The notes: generated from the sequence alone by a model not told the origin. DNA of 41,260 bases from Basidiobolus meristosporus CBS 931.73 (GCA_002104905.1 MCFE01000736.1:1-41260); one strand, 5' to 3'. Shown: positions 20,614 through 33,090, counted from the stretch's first letter. Program-made: numbers and translations.

Positions 20614-22149
20614 CTACTCGGCAACGGTGACACTTTTGACCCGAGTGAACTCATCAATTGCCTCCTTACCCAGGTCTTTGCCTAATCCACTGAGTTTAAA
20701 GCCACCAAATGGCATGTAGGGATTGGAGATGTTGTAACAGTTTACCCAGTTGATTCCAGCTTGGATTCTTCTCGAGAACATCGCGATCTTCTTTGGATCT
20801 TTACTCCACAACCCAGCCGCTAATCCAAATTGTGTCCGGTTGGCCCGCTCCAACGCTTCCTCAAACTCCTTGAAGGGTTTTAGAACGGTAAGTACTGGGC
20901 CAAATATCTCCTCCTGCGCAATCTCTGCGTCATCGTCGACGCCATAGAATACTGTGGGCTCAATGAAATATCCTCCAGTCGCTTGAGGGGCATTGGATTC
21001 AAGAGAGTTGTATTTAGCTCTGGCTCGATCGATAAATCCCTTCACTTTCGTATATTGCCGCTCATCAATCAGTGGCCCATACTGACAATCTGGGTGTTCA
21101 AGGTCAGTGGTGGCCAGCACATGGCTAAGCTTTTGCTGAAGTTTGGCCAGGAACTCCTCATGGATCTTCTCGCTCAAGTACAACCGTGTACCAGCACAAC
21201 AATTCTGGCCAGCGTTTGAAAAAGCCGCTACAAATACCTCTTCAACCGCCTGAGCTATATTGGCATCTTCGGCGACAAGAAGTGGATTTTTCCCTCCCAG
21301 CTCCAAGGTGACCCTCTTTAAGTTAGTAGCTGCACTATGAGCTAGAATTTGCTTTCCTACATGAGTCGACCCAGTAAAACTGCATTTATCGACCAGCGCA
21401 TGTTTACTAATTGCTTCACCAACTGATGCACCGCCAGTTACAACGTTAACAACTCCCTTGGGGAATATGTCCCTGTCGGAAATTAGTCTAGCAACGGCAA
21501 GAGCGGTGAGAGGTGTTTGGGGAGCTGGCTTCAGCAAGACGGTGTTTCCAGTGGCCAATGCAGGAGCTAGTTTCCAAGATGCTAGTAGCAAAGGGTAATT
21601 GAAGCTAGTTATCAACCCACATACACCAGCAGGTTCACGCACAGTGTATGAATGTAATCCATTATCCACCTGGTAGGAGCTTCCCCTTATCTTGTCTGCA
21701 TATCCACTGAAATGCTTAAAGCACTCTATACTCTCATTTATTTCCCAATGTGCCTCGGCTAGCGGCTTGCCAGCGTTGACTGATTCAAGGTACGCCAGCT
21801 CTTCCACATTTTCACTAAGGGTTCGTGCAAGTAAGTTTAGAGCATCTCTGCGTTGTCGTCCATTCCATTCACCCCACTCTCCCTGAAGTGCCTCTTGTGC
21901 ACTAGAAACGGCTCTATCAACATCCTCCGAGCTTCCTTCAGTTACCTCAGCTAGCGGCTTTCCTGTAGCAGGGTTGAGAAGTAGACGCGGAGTGATACTG
22001 CTCAGCGAGTCCACGAATCTATTCCCGATGAAGAGCTGCGTGGTTTTTATGGTGTATTTTAAGCCTGTGGTTCTCATTACCAACATGCAATCTAAAACAC
22101 CTCTCAAAGCGATGCGTTTTTTCAGCTCTAATCCACGATTGCTATCCAT
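20614..22149 (-). CDS. NAD(P)+-dependent aldehyde dehydrogenase (betaine-aldehyde type)
   Basis: Oxidises an aldehyde to the acid. 511 residues from the first ATG. Catalytic elements, numbered from that ATG: oxyanion N184 in TSFNYP, E283 in LELGGK, and nucleophile C317 in GQNCCAG. PFGGFKLSGLGKDLG near the C-terminus is typical of ALDH9/betaine-aldehyde and aminoaldehyde dehydrogenases, but the substrate cannot be fixed from sequence. The first 24 residues are not family-like; the ATG at 22077 (MRTTGLKYTIK) is the likelier start. Single exon, convergent with the CLASP-like gene with about 180 nt between stops. No targeting signal is obvious. Confidence 0.93.
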   Translation of the reverse strand: MDSNRGLELKKRIALRGVLDCMLVMRTTGLKYTIKTTQLFIGNRFVDSLSSITPRLLLNPATGKPLAEVTEGSSEDVDRAVSSAQEALQGEWGEWNGRQRRDALNLLARTLSENVEELAYLESVNAGKPLAEAHWEINESIECFKHFSGYADKIRGSSYQVDNGLHSYTVREPAGVCGLITSFNYPLLLASWKLAPALATGNTVLLKPAPQTPLTALAVARLISDRDIFPKGVVNVVTGGASVGEAISKHALVDKCSFTGSTHVGKQILAHSAATNLKRVTLELGGKNPLLVAEDANIAQAVEEVFVAAFSNAGQNCCAGTRLYLSEKIHEEFLAKLQQKLSHVLATTDLEHPDCQYGPLIDERQYTKVKGFIDRARAKYNSLESNAPQATGGYFIEPTVFYGVDDDAEIAQEEIFGPVLTVLKPFKEFEEALERANRTQFGLAAGLWSKDPKKIAMFSRRIQAGINWVNCYNISNPYMPFGGFKLSGLGKDLGKEAIDEFTRVKSVTVAE

Positions 22150-23395
22150 CAGCCATCAATTAGCCTGATCCACCCGATCTGAGATTTCGATATATTTAGT
22201 AATCCCATGGCCAGAAATAGACATATCAGTACTATTCATATACAATGCTTCTTCTATACATATAAATTCATGCAGGTCTCCTAGATGGTGATTTATTTAA
22301 AAGGTCAGCCTTTTACTTGGTTCTTTAATTCTTGAATGTGGGGCCATATCGCTATATATGTTACCGATTTTGAGCAAGAGCCTAACCTTGCGCTTAGAAT
22401 CGCTTTTGCAAATGAAGAAGGATGCTCGTAAGCCTCACCCCCAGATAAGGTCAAGGTAAGGGGACGAAGGACACTATATCAAAGCTACGTAGGTTCTGGA
22501 CAACCAACAACATCTAAGCGAGACAGCTCTCTTGTTTAAAACTGCAGACCGTCTATGTCTTCCTGTGCTTTACTATCTGCTACAAAGCAAAAGTAAAACT
22601 GGCAGGAGCTCAAAGTCTTAGTCTACTAGCTAACCGGCGCCATCTCCCAAATTGAGTACGAGCACGCTGAGTTGCTGAACAGGGGCCTTTCCTTGCTAGA
22701 GACTGTTGGTGACGAGTCGTTGGTCAGCTCAGCATCTACGTAAACAAGTTTGTCCAGATCTCCTGGCTGGCTGGCTTCACTCTATGCTGTTGGCTTTATT
22801 GCTACCACTCGCTACACTGAACCACGAGGCTGCTTAATTGACATTAAATCTCTTGAAATATTATGCGGTTGACAAGGGAATATTGGCCGATTGTTTGATT
22901 CCAGCGGATCCCTAGATACAAATCCATTAGCAAACCTCTGTGTAGCAAAGGGAGTCCTATCTGGAGATGTTTTGGTAACTAACTTTGGAGTCCTATGTAT
23001 CACATGAGCCACGAATCCGTTGATGCATTGAGAATAGCGACGGTTTAGCCATCCAATACATACTCTCATTCTCTTCGAGGGGCATGGCTTATGACTATTC
23101 TTAATAATATATTGTAGTAAGGGTCGGTTCGCCATTGTCACATCCAAGATATCATCCCCAAATTGGATATGATTCGTCAAATGGGTTAGCCAATCTACTC
23201 ATTGCTCACAAAATGCTCGAATTTAAGCATGGGTGTCAAGCTTCGTCACTGATTAGCTAACATAGTAATCTTCCATATGGTGTTTTCAGGGGATGTAATT
23301 GCAATTTTTCGTAGATATTCACTAAATACCTCTTTCCTCGCACACTACAACTGCGCTAATCTTTCCCTCTTTCTTTCATACTTTCTTCATTTCTC
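22150..23395. other. Intergenic, one unexplained open frame
   Basis: About 1.2 kb. A 122-codon minus-strand frame at 22812-23180 is the only longer one. Its product is basic, matches no family I know and has no splice support, so I do not call a gene. A decayed transposon fragment is possible. The last about 100 bp are pyrimidine-rich leader of the SR gene. Confidence 0.4.
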
Positions 23396-25006
23396 ATGAG
23401 TTCCAGAGTCTATATCGGCCGCCTTGCGCGTGACGTTCGTGAACGTGACGTCGAAAAACTTCTTAAAGGCTATGGCGATATCAGAGAAATCACTCTCAAG
23501 AACGGTTTCGGTTTTGTCGTAAGTGTTGTTTGATTTGATTCAGCCAAGGTTTGGAATTTGTAACGAATGTTGTGATGCTTGAAGGAATTTCGTGATCAAA
23601 AAGATGCGGAGGATGTAGTTTACGATTTCAACGGCAAAGAGTTCTTCAACGAAAGGTAAACTTGTGATGATGCCTCAGATTTCGCCGTTCACGTGGGAGC
23701 GTAACCTAACCTCAATCTCTCTCCAGAATTATTGTTGAACTCGCTCGTGGTGAACGTAAGCGTAATGAGCGTACTGAACGTAATCCTCGTGACAGAAGGG
23801 AAACATCAAGGTATATTTGAGTTTCTTCGAGGAACCCCATAAAAGTGTCGCTTATCATTCGTTGGCCGCTGCCCATAGATACGGCCCCCCACAACGTACT
23901 CAACACCGAGTCATCGTAGAAAATCTTGCTTCAAGTGCTAGCTGGCAGGTATGGATCTCTCCGAATACTCTCTTGGACAACTTGGCAGCAATACTGTGAT
24001 ATTGGGGAGAATTTGTGTGCTACTTGGGCTTATTTCTAAATGAGAAATTACTGGGATGATTGGCTATCAGTGCACATAATACACTATGTGTACTTCTGTT
24101 ACGGTAGAACCTATTTGTTCACACGTGATCTTCCGAGCCTTCAGTGTGAGCAGGTAGCCTACTTGCAACCCCTGGCTTGGCTGTATGGTTTCCCCAGTCA
24201 TATCTTACTATTAGATAATGTCATGCTACACAGTTGTCCATGAATGGAACACTTTAACTGGAGCCTAATATGAATCCCCTTCCGCCTTTCTATGCACCAT
24301 TTCAAAGGATCTCAAGGATTTTATGAGAAAAGCCGGTGAAGTTACTTTTGCGGATGCTCATCGCGAGAAGGAGGGCACTGGGTAAGTTGAATTTCGGTGC
24401 TATTGACGGGGTGTTCGTTTGGTCTAATCATTACTAGTGTCGTTGAATTTTCTTCCTATGACGATATGAAGAGTGCAATCAAGAAGTTAGATGATTCTGA
24501 ATTGAAGGGGAAGAAAGTGGTCCTCAAAGAAGTGAGTTCGCCGCCCCTGTCTAAGTTGTGGCCCCACAGATTTTAAATGTCCTAATAGGATCCTGGACGC
24601 TCTCGTCGCCGCTCTCACTCTCGCTCTCGTTCTCCCCGCCGTAACTCTAGACGCTCCCGTTCTCGCTCTCGTTCTAGATCTCCTAGAGACAGAGGTGACA
24701 GACGCAGAAATGCCAGACCTCGCTCCAGATCTCCCAGAGACAGAAGTGACAGACGCAGAAGTCCAAGATCTCGCTCCAGATCTCCCAGAGACAGGGAAGA
24801 GAGACGTAAGCCCTCCCACTCCCGTTCTCCCTCTCCCGCTCGCGATCGCCGTGAGGATACCGGATCACCCAAAGGTCAACGCTCAAGAAGCGGCAGTAGG
24901 TCTCCCATTCAAGAAAATGGCAGGTTAGTTGAGAATGGAGAATGACACCGTTTGCCCCACTGGATCCTAACAGCACGTGTGCAGAAGCCCAGCCGTTGAA
25001 AACTAA
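23396..25006 (+). CDS. SR splicing factor, two RRMs plus RS domain (SRSF4/5/6 type)
   Basis: Nuclear pre-mRNA splicing regulator, 290 residues. Eight exons: 23396-23518, 23585-23655, 23727-23810, 23879-23948, 24308-24381, 24438-24531, 24589-24923, 24985-25006. RRM1 (about 4-75) starts [20 protein letters not shown] with RNP1-like GFGFVEF. RRM2 (about 100-172) has the pseudo-RRM hallmark [21 protein letters not shown], the signature of the SRSF4/5/6 and fungal Srp2 group. The RS tail (about 173-283) contains two near-repeats of [13 protein letters not shown]. The fourth intron (359 nt) is five times longer than the others and lies between W-Q and D-L-K of the RRM2 signature. Such introns in SR genes often carry autoregulatory poison exons. 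AATAAA at 25129. Confidence 0.93.
24071..24153 (+). other. Candidate poison exon in the long SR-gene intron
   Basis: Within the 359-nt intron, CTATCAG could serve as acceptor and GAGCAG|GTAGCC as donor, defining an 83-nt cassette. Joined after the preceding Gln codon it reads TGC ACA TAA, so inclusion would terminate translation in RRM2. This is inference from splice-like strings only. Confidence 0.25.
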
Positions 25007-25665
25007 GTCATGTTCGGAACTGGAAATGCCTTGATGAGTGACATATATTGCCGGTTTAATGAGCCTTTATTTTATTCTGTATACGAATTGTTTTTCATGT
25101 TATTTTGGTCATTTGGTTTTCAATATTAAATAAACTATATCCTCTTTGGTCGTATCCTCAATCGATTTCCCATTCGGAACATCGCCGGTCTCCCGACTGG
25201 TGGATTCTGCTGGGATTGGAAACGACCCGGCTGATGGGATCAATCGATTGGTCCATGCGCCAAATGGAGTCTGTACAGTTGGCGTGGATGGCACGTACCC
25301 AGAGGGATCTGCTGCTATTATCTCAACGATGCCAATAGTTCTTGACGGGCGAGTTGGCGCTAGCGTTGTTTCAGGTGGTGGCCGTACGTGGGAGCTCAAG
25401 CCATGATGGTCGCTATGACGCTCGGAGCACCAAATCATCGGTCGACGTGGCTCCTAGAGGGCAGAGCGGTTCTGCCTCTTGATCGGACTGCTAGTGGTCG
25501 CTGGGATGTTGCATCTGCGAGATTGAGGAGTGATTGGATTTGGTGGGAATGGTCCACTATTTTATTAAGTTGTGATGAGGATATCATTCAAATTTGATAT
25601 GCTGATGGGTATCGATGATAATTGGATAGAAGAGTGCTGGACTGGTGGCTAAGTAAGGGGCGGGG
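25007..25665. other. Convergent 3' region between SR and STRA6-like genes
   Basis: Holds the SR gene 3' UTR. A minus-strand frame at 25109-25438 encodes a Pro/Ser/Thr-rich 109-residue peptide that looks more like a disordered protein tail than noise. It might be an extra 3' exon of the STRA6-like gene, but I found no clean splice linking them, so it is not called. Confidence 0.35.
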
Positions 25666-28600
25666 CTAACCGGATTTGTGGGATTCCTCCTTGGGCTCTC
25701 CACGGCGACGCAGATCCCGTAATTTGGGGTTGTTGATCAGCGTATACGCTAAATGCCATCTGTTGCGGGCAATCAGCCTGCGGCTTTCCAGATTTGCCGT
25801 TACAATGGTAATGGATTTCATTTCCCCATGAGCATCCTGCTTGTCATCCAAGAAGATGGACGGTGGCCTAATCAACTTGCGCCAACCAGTGGCCTCAAAT
25901 TTGAGGGGGGCTTCATGGTGGGTGATTCCTAGCATCAAGCAGAGGAAAACCATGTTGATTGGGTTGTAGTAGTAATGTTCAGAAAGAAGCTAGTGAAAAG
26001 GCCTGCGTTAGTATCTGCACCGACAGACGCCAATGCTTTCGAATATTACGTACCAGTCCTAGGTAGGCATTGTAGCCACCATCGCCCGATCTGAGGTTGA
26101 CGTGTGATACGTAGCGATCCACTCTCGAGCTGAATACGAAAATTGTGAAGAATGCTTTGAGCATGCGTTCGAGCCAGCCGGAAATCCCCTTGGGGATATG
26201 CACGAACATGGCAAGGTATGACCAGTGCATGAACCCGTTTCGACGTTTGAGCCAGAATTTTGTCCCGGGAATGATGAACAGTAGTGTGGTGATAAGAGAG
26301 ATCACCGCACTGGTGACAGCCGAAATGATGAGAGGGACCAAAAAGGAGAGCAGAAGCCATTTAAGTAAGAAGTTTCGGATTGATTCGATCAGAATGGCTA
26401 ATGAGAGCAGCACCAGTAGCAAAAAAAGTTGAATGATTACTACAATAGAGGCAAAGAACGCATTTCCTAGCGCTGAGCCATAGAACTGGAGATAGTTGTT
26501 CATACTGATCTTGTTGCCCTTGCGATGATGAAACAGGGAGTAGTTTCCCAAGCGAAGTTGCACCAAATCGCGCTGAAACCGATATTTGATTCCGGTGGCG
26601 AAGATGATAATCCCTAGTGAGTGAGTTAGCCACATTCCTTGGCAATCGATTCACTGATTTTTTATACCAAATCCGCCTACTAGAACAGCAATGAAGGTAG
26701 ATGATTTCAGGGCCAAAAGGACCTTTCTTGCAGTGTTCATATCTTCTTCTTCTATTCCGCTCATACCGTTGTAACTGGTTACAGCCGCAGTGAGAACGCA
26801 GGCCCCTGGACTTTGTATAATATAGTACAGAAAAACAACAATATATGCCATCGCTTGTGCGATGAGTAAAGCAATAGTGACGAGTGTGAAGTGGATCATG
26901 TCGGGGATTCTTGATAAAATCAAATGGTTGAGACACTTTAGGAGTAGTTATTGGCATGTCAATGCTACTTACTCGATGTACCGAACAATATCACGCTTAT
27001 ATTTCCGGAAGCTGAAGAATTTTCCAGGGTGGAGGATCGAAGTGATAGGCCCAGGTGGCGTCCTGGCAGCCTGAAACTCCATCTTCTTAAAGGCTAGCAT
27101 ATCTTTGACGTACTGGAAATCAGAGGAATATGCAAGCACCGCTTCTTGAGACCTAGAAGCCTTCGCCGAAAAGATACATGCCAGGAAGTAGATGATCATG
27201 ATAAAAAAACACGTCATGACCGGAACGTAAGAGATGATTTTCGTGGTTCTCGAGAGTTTTGCCCCTTCCTCAAAATAGACTGTTATGGCCGAAGACATGT
27301 ATTGCAAACAAAGTGCTGCCGATATGATGACTCCCAAGAGGCTTCCGAGAAGTTTGTGCGACTGTTCGTAGCACAGAAAGAGCGGATAAAGTATCAATCC
27401 TTGAAGAAGAAGCAAAATCATAAAGAATATGCCTTTGGTGTATCTAGCAGCAGTGGGGTTCAGTGAGAATTGGGCTTGAAATCCAGTATCACCCCAGAAA
27501 ATCTGCATTGCGGATATATAAACCAACTGCGCAACGATCCCGAAAAGGACGATAGAGATACGATTATCTCTTCGACGTTTGAGAAGGTTGATCGGGCTAA
27601 GTAAACACACAGGTCAGTTTCGTTACGGGTGGAAATGGATCGGCTTCATGCCCAACTTACATAGGAAATGGAACATAGTTGCGTCCAAAAACGAGGAGTA
27701 AGAAGGGAATAACAACGATGCATCCACGAGACACCCATGCAGCATAATTGTTGACTGTGGTGGAGTATGATTAACATGGTTGTCATTGAATGTCTTCGTA
27801 AGGTATGATTGTCACTTACTTTTATCGAACAGATTCTTTATGCGATCGTCATAGTAAGACTCGTCAAGATAGAGGACGAAACCATTGTAACATACCGGGT
27901 CATGGTTTGACATATATATGTGGAGTTCGATGGAGCGAGTATACGAAGGCACATCAACGGGGTCGTAGGAATCATCCCAGAACGTTGTGTTAGTTGCATC
28001 CAGCCACTCTTCGTGCATAACGGCTTGATTCTGATATTTGAAAACCAAACGTAGTCTTGTAGAATCTAAAGCGGCAAGAAAGGGGATTGATTGGGAAGCG
28101 AAACGAATATTCGCTGTCTATATGAGAAATTAGTACAGAGTAGAGTATTGACAACGGTTAGGAGATTCTTCAACCATTAGACCGTTGTCTATCTTTGAGG
28201 CAAACGGTGCCAATTTATCCTGGCCGATTGTTTGAATTAACTCTATATCCTTCTTCGGCTGATCCAAGTCTAGTAAACTAGCATCCAAAGAGCAACAGGC
28301 TGCAGAATGCAAAAGTATAATTCAGCGTCTTCTTGCGAACCCGAAGTATGCCGTCGTCGCTTACCATTACCCCACATTTTCCATTCATCTTTTTGGAACA
28401 TCCATTGTGAATTTGCTGCACTTAAATCGCAACGATCGGTGGCAAGTAGATTTTTTAACCTTTAAATTGATCCAGTTAGTACGAACATGCAAGTTATGAC
28501 CTACAGATGCTCACCCCTCTGAGTTTACTTGGCATTGCATCAGAAAAATATCTACAGCGAAGCCAAAGCTAGTCAATAGAAAGCTCATGAGGGAGATGTT

Positions 28601-28695
28601 TCTGATAGGTAAGAAGTACCTGCTTCAACCAAAGAGGCAATGATAACATGGAGCAATATAGAAAGCCAGGGTAGAAACGGCATCCTTCCAACCAT
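25666..28695 (-). CDS. STRA6-like multipass membrane receptor/transporter
   Basis: Ten exons on the minus strand: 28695-28620, 28551-28515, 28459-28365, 28299-28156, 28113-27820, 27754-27661, 27596-26973, 26909-26668, 26613-26054, 25989-25666. They give about 829 residues. Signal peptide MVGRMPFLPWLSILLHVIIA, then a Cys-containing extracellular region of about 220 residues, then about nine hydrophobic segments. The C-terminus ARNRWHLAYTLINNPKLRDL matches the end of animal STRA6 (RWxLAYTLLHNP). The preceding VDRYVSHVNLRSGDGGYNAY resembles its DLSLLPP...GYYTYRNFL region. STRA6 binds retinol-binding protein and moves retinol across the membrane; the fungal ligand is unknown. The exon 4/5 junction is ambiguous: donors at 28155 or 28152, acceptor CATATAG or ACAG. 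The summed length stays in frame either way. Confidence 0.75.
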
Positions 28696-29714
28696 ATCTT
28701 GTTTCCGCGGTAGTGTGAATGCTTATTAGATTGTCGTGTGTAGCTGATACTGTAGAAAGCACCAACCTTCTGGGCATTTATACCTCCGAGCTTCTCATAC
28801 TTTGGCGCCGTGGTTTCTACTCTAGAAACTAGTTCATTTACTTTGGTATTAAGTATACAAGTTTCTAAACCTTATACCAGGTAAATTTAGAGTTTGATTA
28901 GTGTAAAAATACTGGGCTATTTCTTTGGGTAGCTTGTTTGGAACTCGTTTCCTTGCATGCTACTCATCAATGGTGCCGTACGCTTCTAATAGCAATGAAT
29001 TCAAATGATATCCCAACAGAGTGCTCCAGTGTCACCTCAACCCAATGTATAGCTTGGCTTGATTGGTGTACTTCACGCATTAGATCTCAGCCTAACTCAA
29101 GGTTACACATTTCTAAAGTCTGGTTTCTCCCCATGTTCCCACATAATTGAACTAGGCAATTATAGTATCGTGTACCCCTCGTCGATTCTAATCTTCTGCA
29201 GGTGGGCAAACTGATCATATGCAACAATGCCCCTCCACATAGTCGATGGGCATTACTGGATCTTCAGTAAGATGCATATGACCATTCCTTCCCTTCTTGT
29301 ACCCTTAGTGCTCGTGCTACGTACTGAAAGAACCCAGAACCAGTGCTTGATTACCGGTTCTGAAACATACGTAAGTAACATGCTGGTGGTCGTTGGACAA
29401 AAGTGACTACAGGCCCTTTTATTGTCTGGCTAGCCTTGAGATTACATGTAGTTGGGCAAACCCAGAGTTCTTCTCATCTAGTGGCGTGACGTGTTACGTT
29501 GTCATCTTCTCTTAATATGGCTGTATTGGAGATCTCATTTATTGGGATATTTGACTACAGGTTTATGAAGTTTAACCTTGGTGCGCTCAACCCTATCTAC
29601 ATATTACATGCGTAGCGAGGTCTAGGTATCGGATCTATTACTTGCTCTGTATGGAGCACACCTGATTGATATTGGGGCTAGCGTCTCAGCCAATAAACCA
29701 GAGGGGAGGCATGC
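28696..29714. other. Intergenic, upstream of the STRA6-like gene
   Basis: About 1 kb between two minus-strand genes. No supported gene or structural RNA; short frames only. Confidence 0.45.
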
Positions 29715-30526
29715 TCATAGTTCGCTCTTCCTAGTAGCCCCGTTGCTGGGAGGAAAACTTACTATTCGAGGGATGGCACTATATACCTTATCAAGCTTCT
29801 CCACCGTATACTGACCGGAGAAGTTCATGGCGTGTTGTGCGATCAGTACCAACCTACGGTATCGGTAAACATTGTAGCCGAAATAAAGCTGAGATAGCAG
29901 CTTGAAAGAGAGGGATGTTAACCATAGGTTTGTGCGTTAAAAGGGTTCACGATCTGATAACAAACCACAATTAAAGATAAAACGCCGTTGTACCACTCCT
30001 TATTCACCAAAGTTAGGATCAGGCCAGAAAATTCGGTTGTAGCAAGCATCGATGTGATGACCAAGTAGAGCAACAAAACCCATGGCTTGCACTAAACATA
30101 CACGGATTAGTGCCACGATTCAACATGGCTCACTCACGTTTGGAGTTACCTTCCAGGTTCCATAGAAGCCCACCATGCCGATCAACAGCATACCAAGGAA
30201 TGTGGTGAATACCATATACAACCCTATTCGGCCCACATGGAATGTTCTGACATCCTCCATAGTAAAAAGATTGTTCTGATTAAAGCCAAACGAGGAGCTA
30301 GTTACACCACTCCAGTTTAACGAGATCAAGATAACTGCTAGTAAGCCAAGGACCTAAACACGAAAACCCAAAAGGTTAGAACAACCTTGCAATCCAATTC
30401 TTAGGACCGTACCAAGATGGTCACCGGCTCTGTCACTGCCTCAGTGCTTACCAATTCGAAGGAAGTTAATACCAAACATCCAAAGCGTAGGCTTATACAA
30501 TAGAAGCAAGTTTGATTTCTAATCAT
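29715..30526 (-). CDS. Four-TM membrane protein of unknown function
   Basis: Exons 30526-30452, 30353-30150, 30091-29951 and 29900-29715 (all phase-0 junctions) give 201 residues. A short cytosolic N-terminus (MIRNQTCFYCISLRFG) leads into TM1. TM2 is GLYMVFTTFLGMLLIGMVG, TM3 is VLLLYLVITSMLATTEFSG, and TM4 spans the last intron as VLSLIVVCYQ-ILLSQLYFGY. A basic YRYRRL follows, with a cytosolic tail ending RKSEL. The C-x2-C...LR-G start and the TM4-YxxxVYxYRR end recall small tetraspan proteins common in early-diverging fungi, with loose likeness to LAPTM4/tetraspanins. I cannot assign a function. Earlier upstream exons are not excluded. Confidence 0.65.
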
Positions 30527-33090
30527 TCTGCACCTCAACCGCAATATCAAATAATTAGAGAGAAGAGAGACGCCGTTGGGGATATAGACAGAAAGGAAAA
30601 GCACGAAGCTTGCAAGCTATTCCCTAGGGCACGCCACCTTATATTTGACGCCAGATGGCAACGGCACTTCCACCACTTGGCTATTGTTATGATTGTTGAT
30701 TGATGTCTACGAATGATATCCATATAAACACGTTGAGTGCTTTCATCCTAGTGGGTCTCAAGATCCCAACAAATTGTAGTCGGGTAATTCATATGATCGG
30801 TCTTGCAGTAGGGTCTCTAGGGATCATGGTGGAGACCGCGATGATCCCTAGCAATGCCCAAGCCCCGTAAGTAGAGAAAAGTGACTGTAGGCTTGATAGC
30901 ACCCCTCGGTCGTGGTCAAAGCCGAATGTTTTCAGCCCGTGCCCTGCTTGCACTGAGGTCCAACGTGAAATGATTCGTTAGAGATAGAGAAACAGGAATT
31001 TCCCTATTTAGTAGCCATAATAAGTAACCACTGTGATTATGTTGGCAAAATTGGGTCCATTGGTTACACGGAGGTTAAAACAACACGAAAACGGTCTTAC
31101 CCAACCTGATCATTGGGTCTCTAGAACGGATCAAAGTTCATGGAAATATACATCGCCAAAAATCAATGATTATTGGACACAGGCTAGTCAACAAAACGGG
31201 TTTCCATGCACGGTCACAAGAGTGAGAACGGGCGCCTACATGATCTCCTGTACACGCAACCTGCCTCGTATACCCAACTGGGCGCATTTCGCAATCTATA
31301 GATGGGCGCTAATAAAGTTAGATGGTGATCACTAACAAGTGCATCTACACAAGTTTAGTCTGTGGATGGTGGTATATGGGTTGGATCCAACTGCTCCAAA
31401 AGCTTCGTAGTCCCTTAGAACCTAGTGTGCTTTTTTGGGGGTATGTGTTATTGGAGATCTATTAACCGAAGTTGAGGAGAAGCCCATAAGGAGTTACCAT
31501 GGTAACCCTTGATTAGCGGCATCCTCAATAAATGATATGGTTGAAATTTCTAATGCAGAGGATGCAAGCCAAACTAACTCATTTTGACAGACGCACTGGG
31601 TTAATGGTAACGAATGGCTACTTCGTGCTGATGCCGCATATATATACATATATATAATATAGTTGCGTATTTTGGGCTTGGTATCCAGCACTAGTGTTGC
31701 AGAAATATCGGGCAAGTCCCTGGATGAGTTTGGCTGCATCAAAGCCATGGTGTGTTATTCTTTGAAGCACGGATACGATATTTCCATGAACCAGCTGGTC
31801 TGTTATCATACTGGCTGCTCCGGATCATGCCATGCTTGAGTTTGGGCGAGGTAGCCTGATACATGTTTGGCCGAAGTCATCGCCCAGAGGGGTTAATGCT
31901 TTGGTGATATTGAGCTTACCACGAAATGTATTCAGGGTTATGATGTTAAAAGACGGATTTGATTTCAGAGATTTCTCAAGTCTGACTTTACAATACACCC
32001 TAGAAATGGCGTTCTGTTGATTTGCTTTTAGTCGTATACGCCTGCACACAAGTGCAACATCACCTTCGACCCTATAGTTATGAATGATTTGTATTTCTTA
32101 GTGTCCAATTCTACAACTATTATTTCAACTATTGATTCATTCACTGAGCTCTTCATCTTCAATACTAATTTTCTCCAAAAAAACTAGTCAGATTTACCTC
32201 AATCTATACATATTATATCGTCAAGAACCAGGTCTATCTCATCAATAAACATGGACCAGCTGCTCACCAAAGCAATACTCATTACTTGCCTGTATTTTCA
32301 GCATTGTTCAAGCTAATTATACAAGAATTTGCACGTTAAGTGGGGGGGGGGATATGAAGCTCAATAACACAGCTGACGCAAAATCATTTCACATTGAGGT
32401 GGTCGCACAGATTGGTGGATTTGTCCTAATAAATTGCTGCTTTGGAACAGGGCATTTAGATAAAATCGATGGATGCCACTTGGTGAAACTTTGTAGTGTT
32501 TAGAGATGGCGGATGCTAGCGAACAACCAAGTGGATGCATATGGCGTGCTCAAAAGCTTTAGTGATGCCTATGCATTCTTTCCGAGAATATAGAGAGGGC
32601 TGGATTCTACGAAGAGACCTGTAGACTACGTCTACGCTATAACATATTAACGTGTTGAGGAAATTTCACCCCAAAACAGAGGAGGTACTTAGTCATAGTT
32701 GCTAACAGGGGAGCAGTGTTGAAAGATGTGCAATGTAAGCATCTCATCTAAATGCCCGATGTCTTAAAGAGACACTTCGATGTGTAGAAGATGACGAGGT
32801 ATGGTTTGGCAGTATACGTCAACAGTATCCAGTGGATTTGGCACTGCTCACCACTTACTCTCTATTATTAATCCAAGTATCACAAAGAACCACGAACGTC
32901 ACTTGATATTCCACATCCAGCAATAAAACCGGAAATCAGGGGGACGATCATACTGCAGAGATTACTAAGATATCTAATTGTAGTTGGGCCAACTTCCCAC
33001 GCAATTCAACCTTGTGCTTCTTGGTCGATAAGTGAGGGCTATATAATGCCGGCCAGAGAGAGTGACCTCACCAATAACAACAGAATAGAG
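30527..33090. other. Long intergenic stretch
   Basis: About 2.6 kb without a supported gene. A 100-codon frame at 31033-31335 has no family character. Contains a perfect 11-bp hairpin (30817-30851), an AT dinucleotide-rich tract near 31637-31660 and a G-run near 32342-32350. Confidence 0.45.
30817..30851. repeat. Perfect 11-bp inverted repeat
   Basis: CTAGGGATCAT at 30817-30827 and its exact complement ATGATCCCTAG at 30841-30851, with a 13-nt GC-rich loop. It lies about 300 bp upstream of the four-TM gene start. Role unknown. Confidence 0.6.

Noticed and set aside
22812-23180. 122-codon minus-strand open frame
   Set aside because: No recognisable domain, splice context or start signal; kept only as a note in the intergenic entry.
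24589-24923. Tandem DNA repeat opposite several antisense open frames (Arg/Ser-rich)
   Set aside because: These frames are shadows of the RS-domain codons of the SR protein on the plus strand.
31033-31335. 100-codon plus-strand open frame in the long intergenic region
   Set aside because: Composition and lack of motifs suggest chance; no neighbouring exons extend it.
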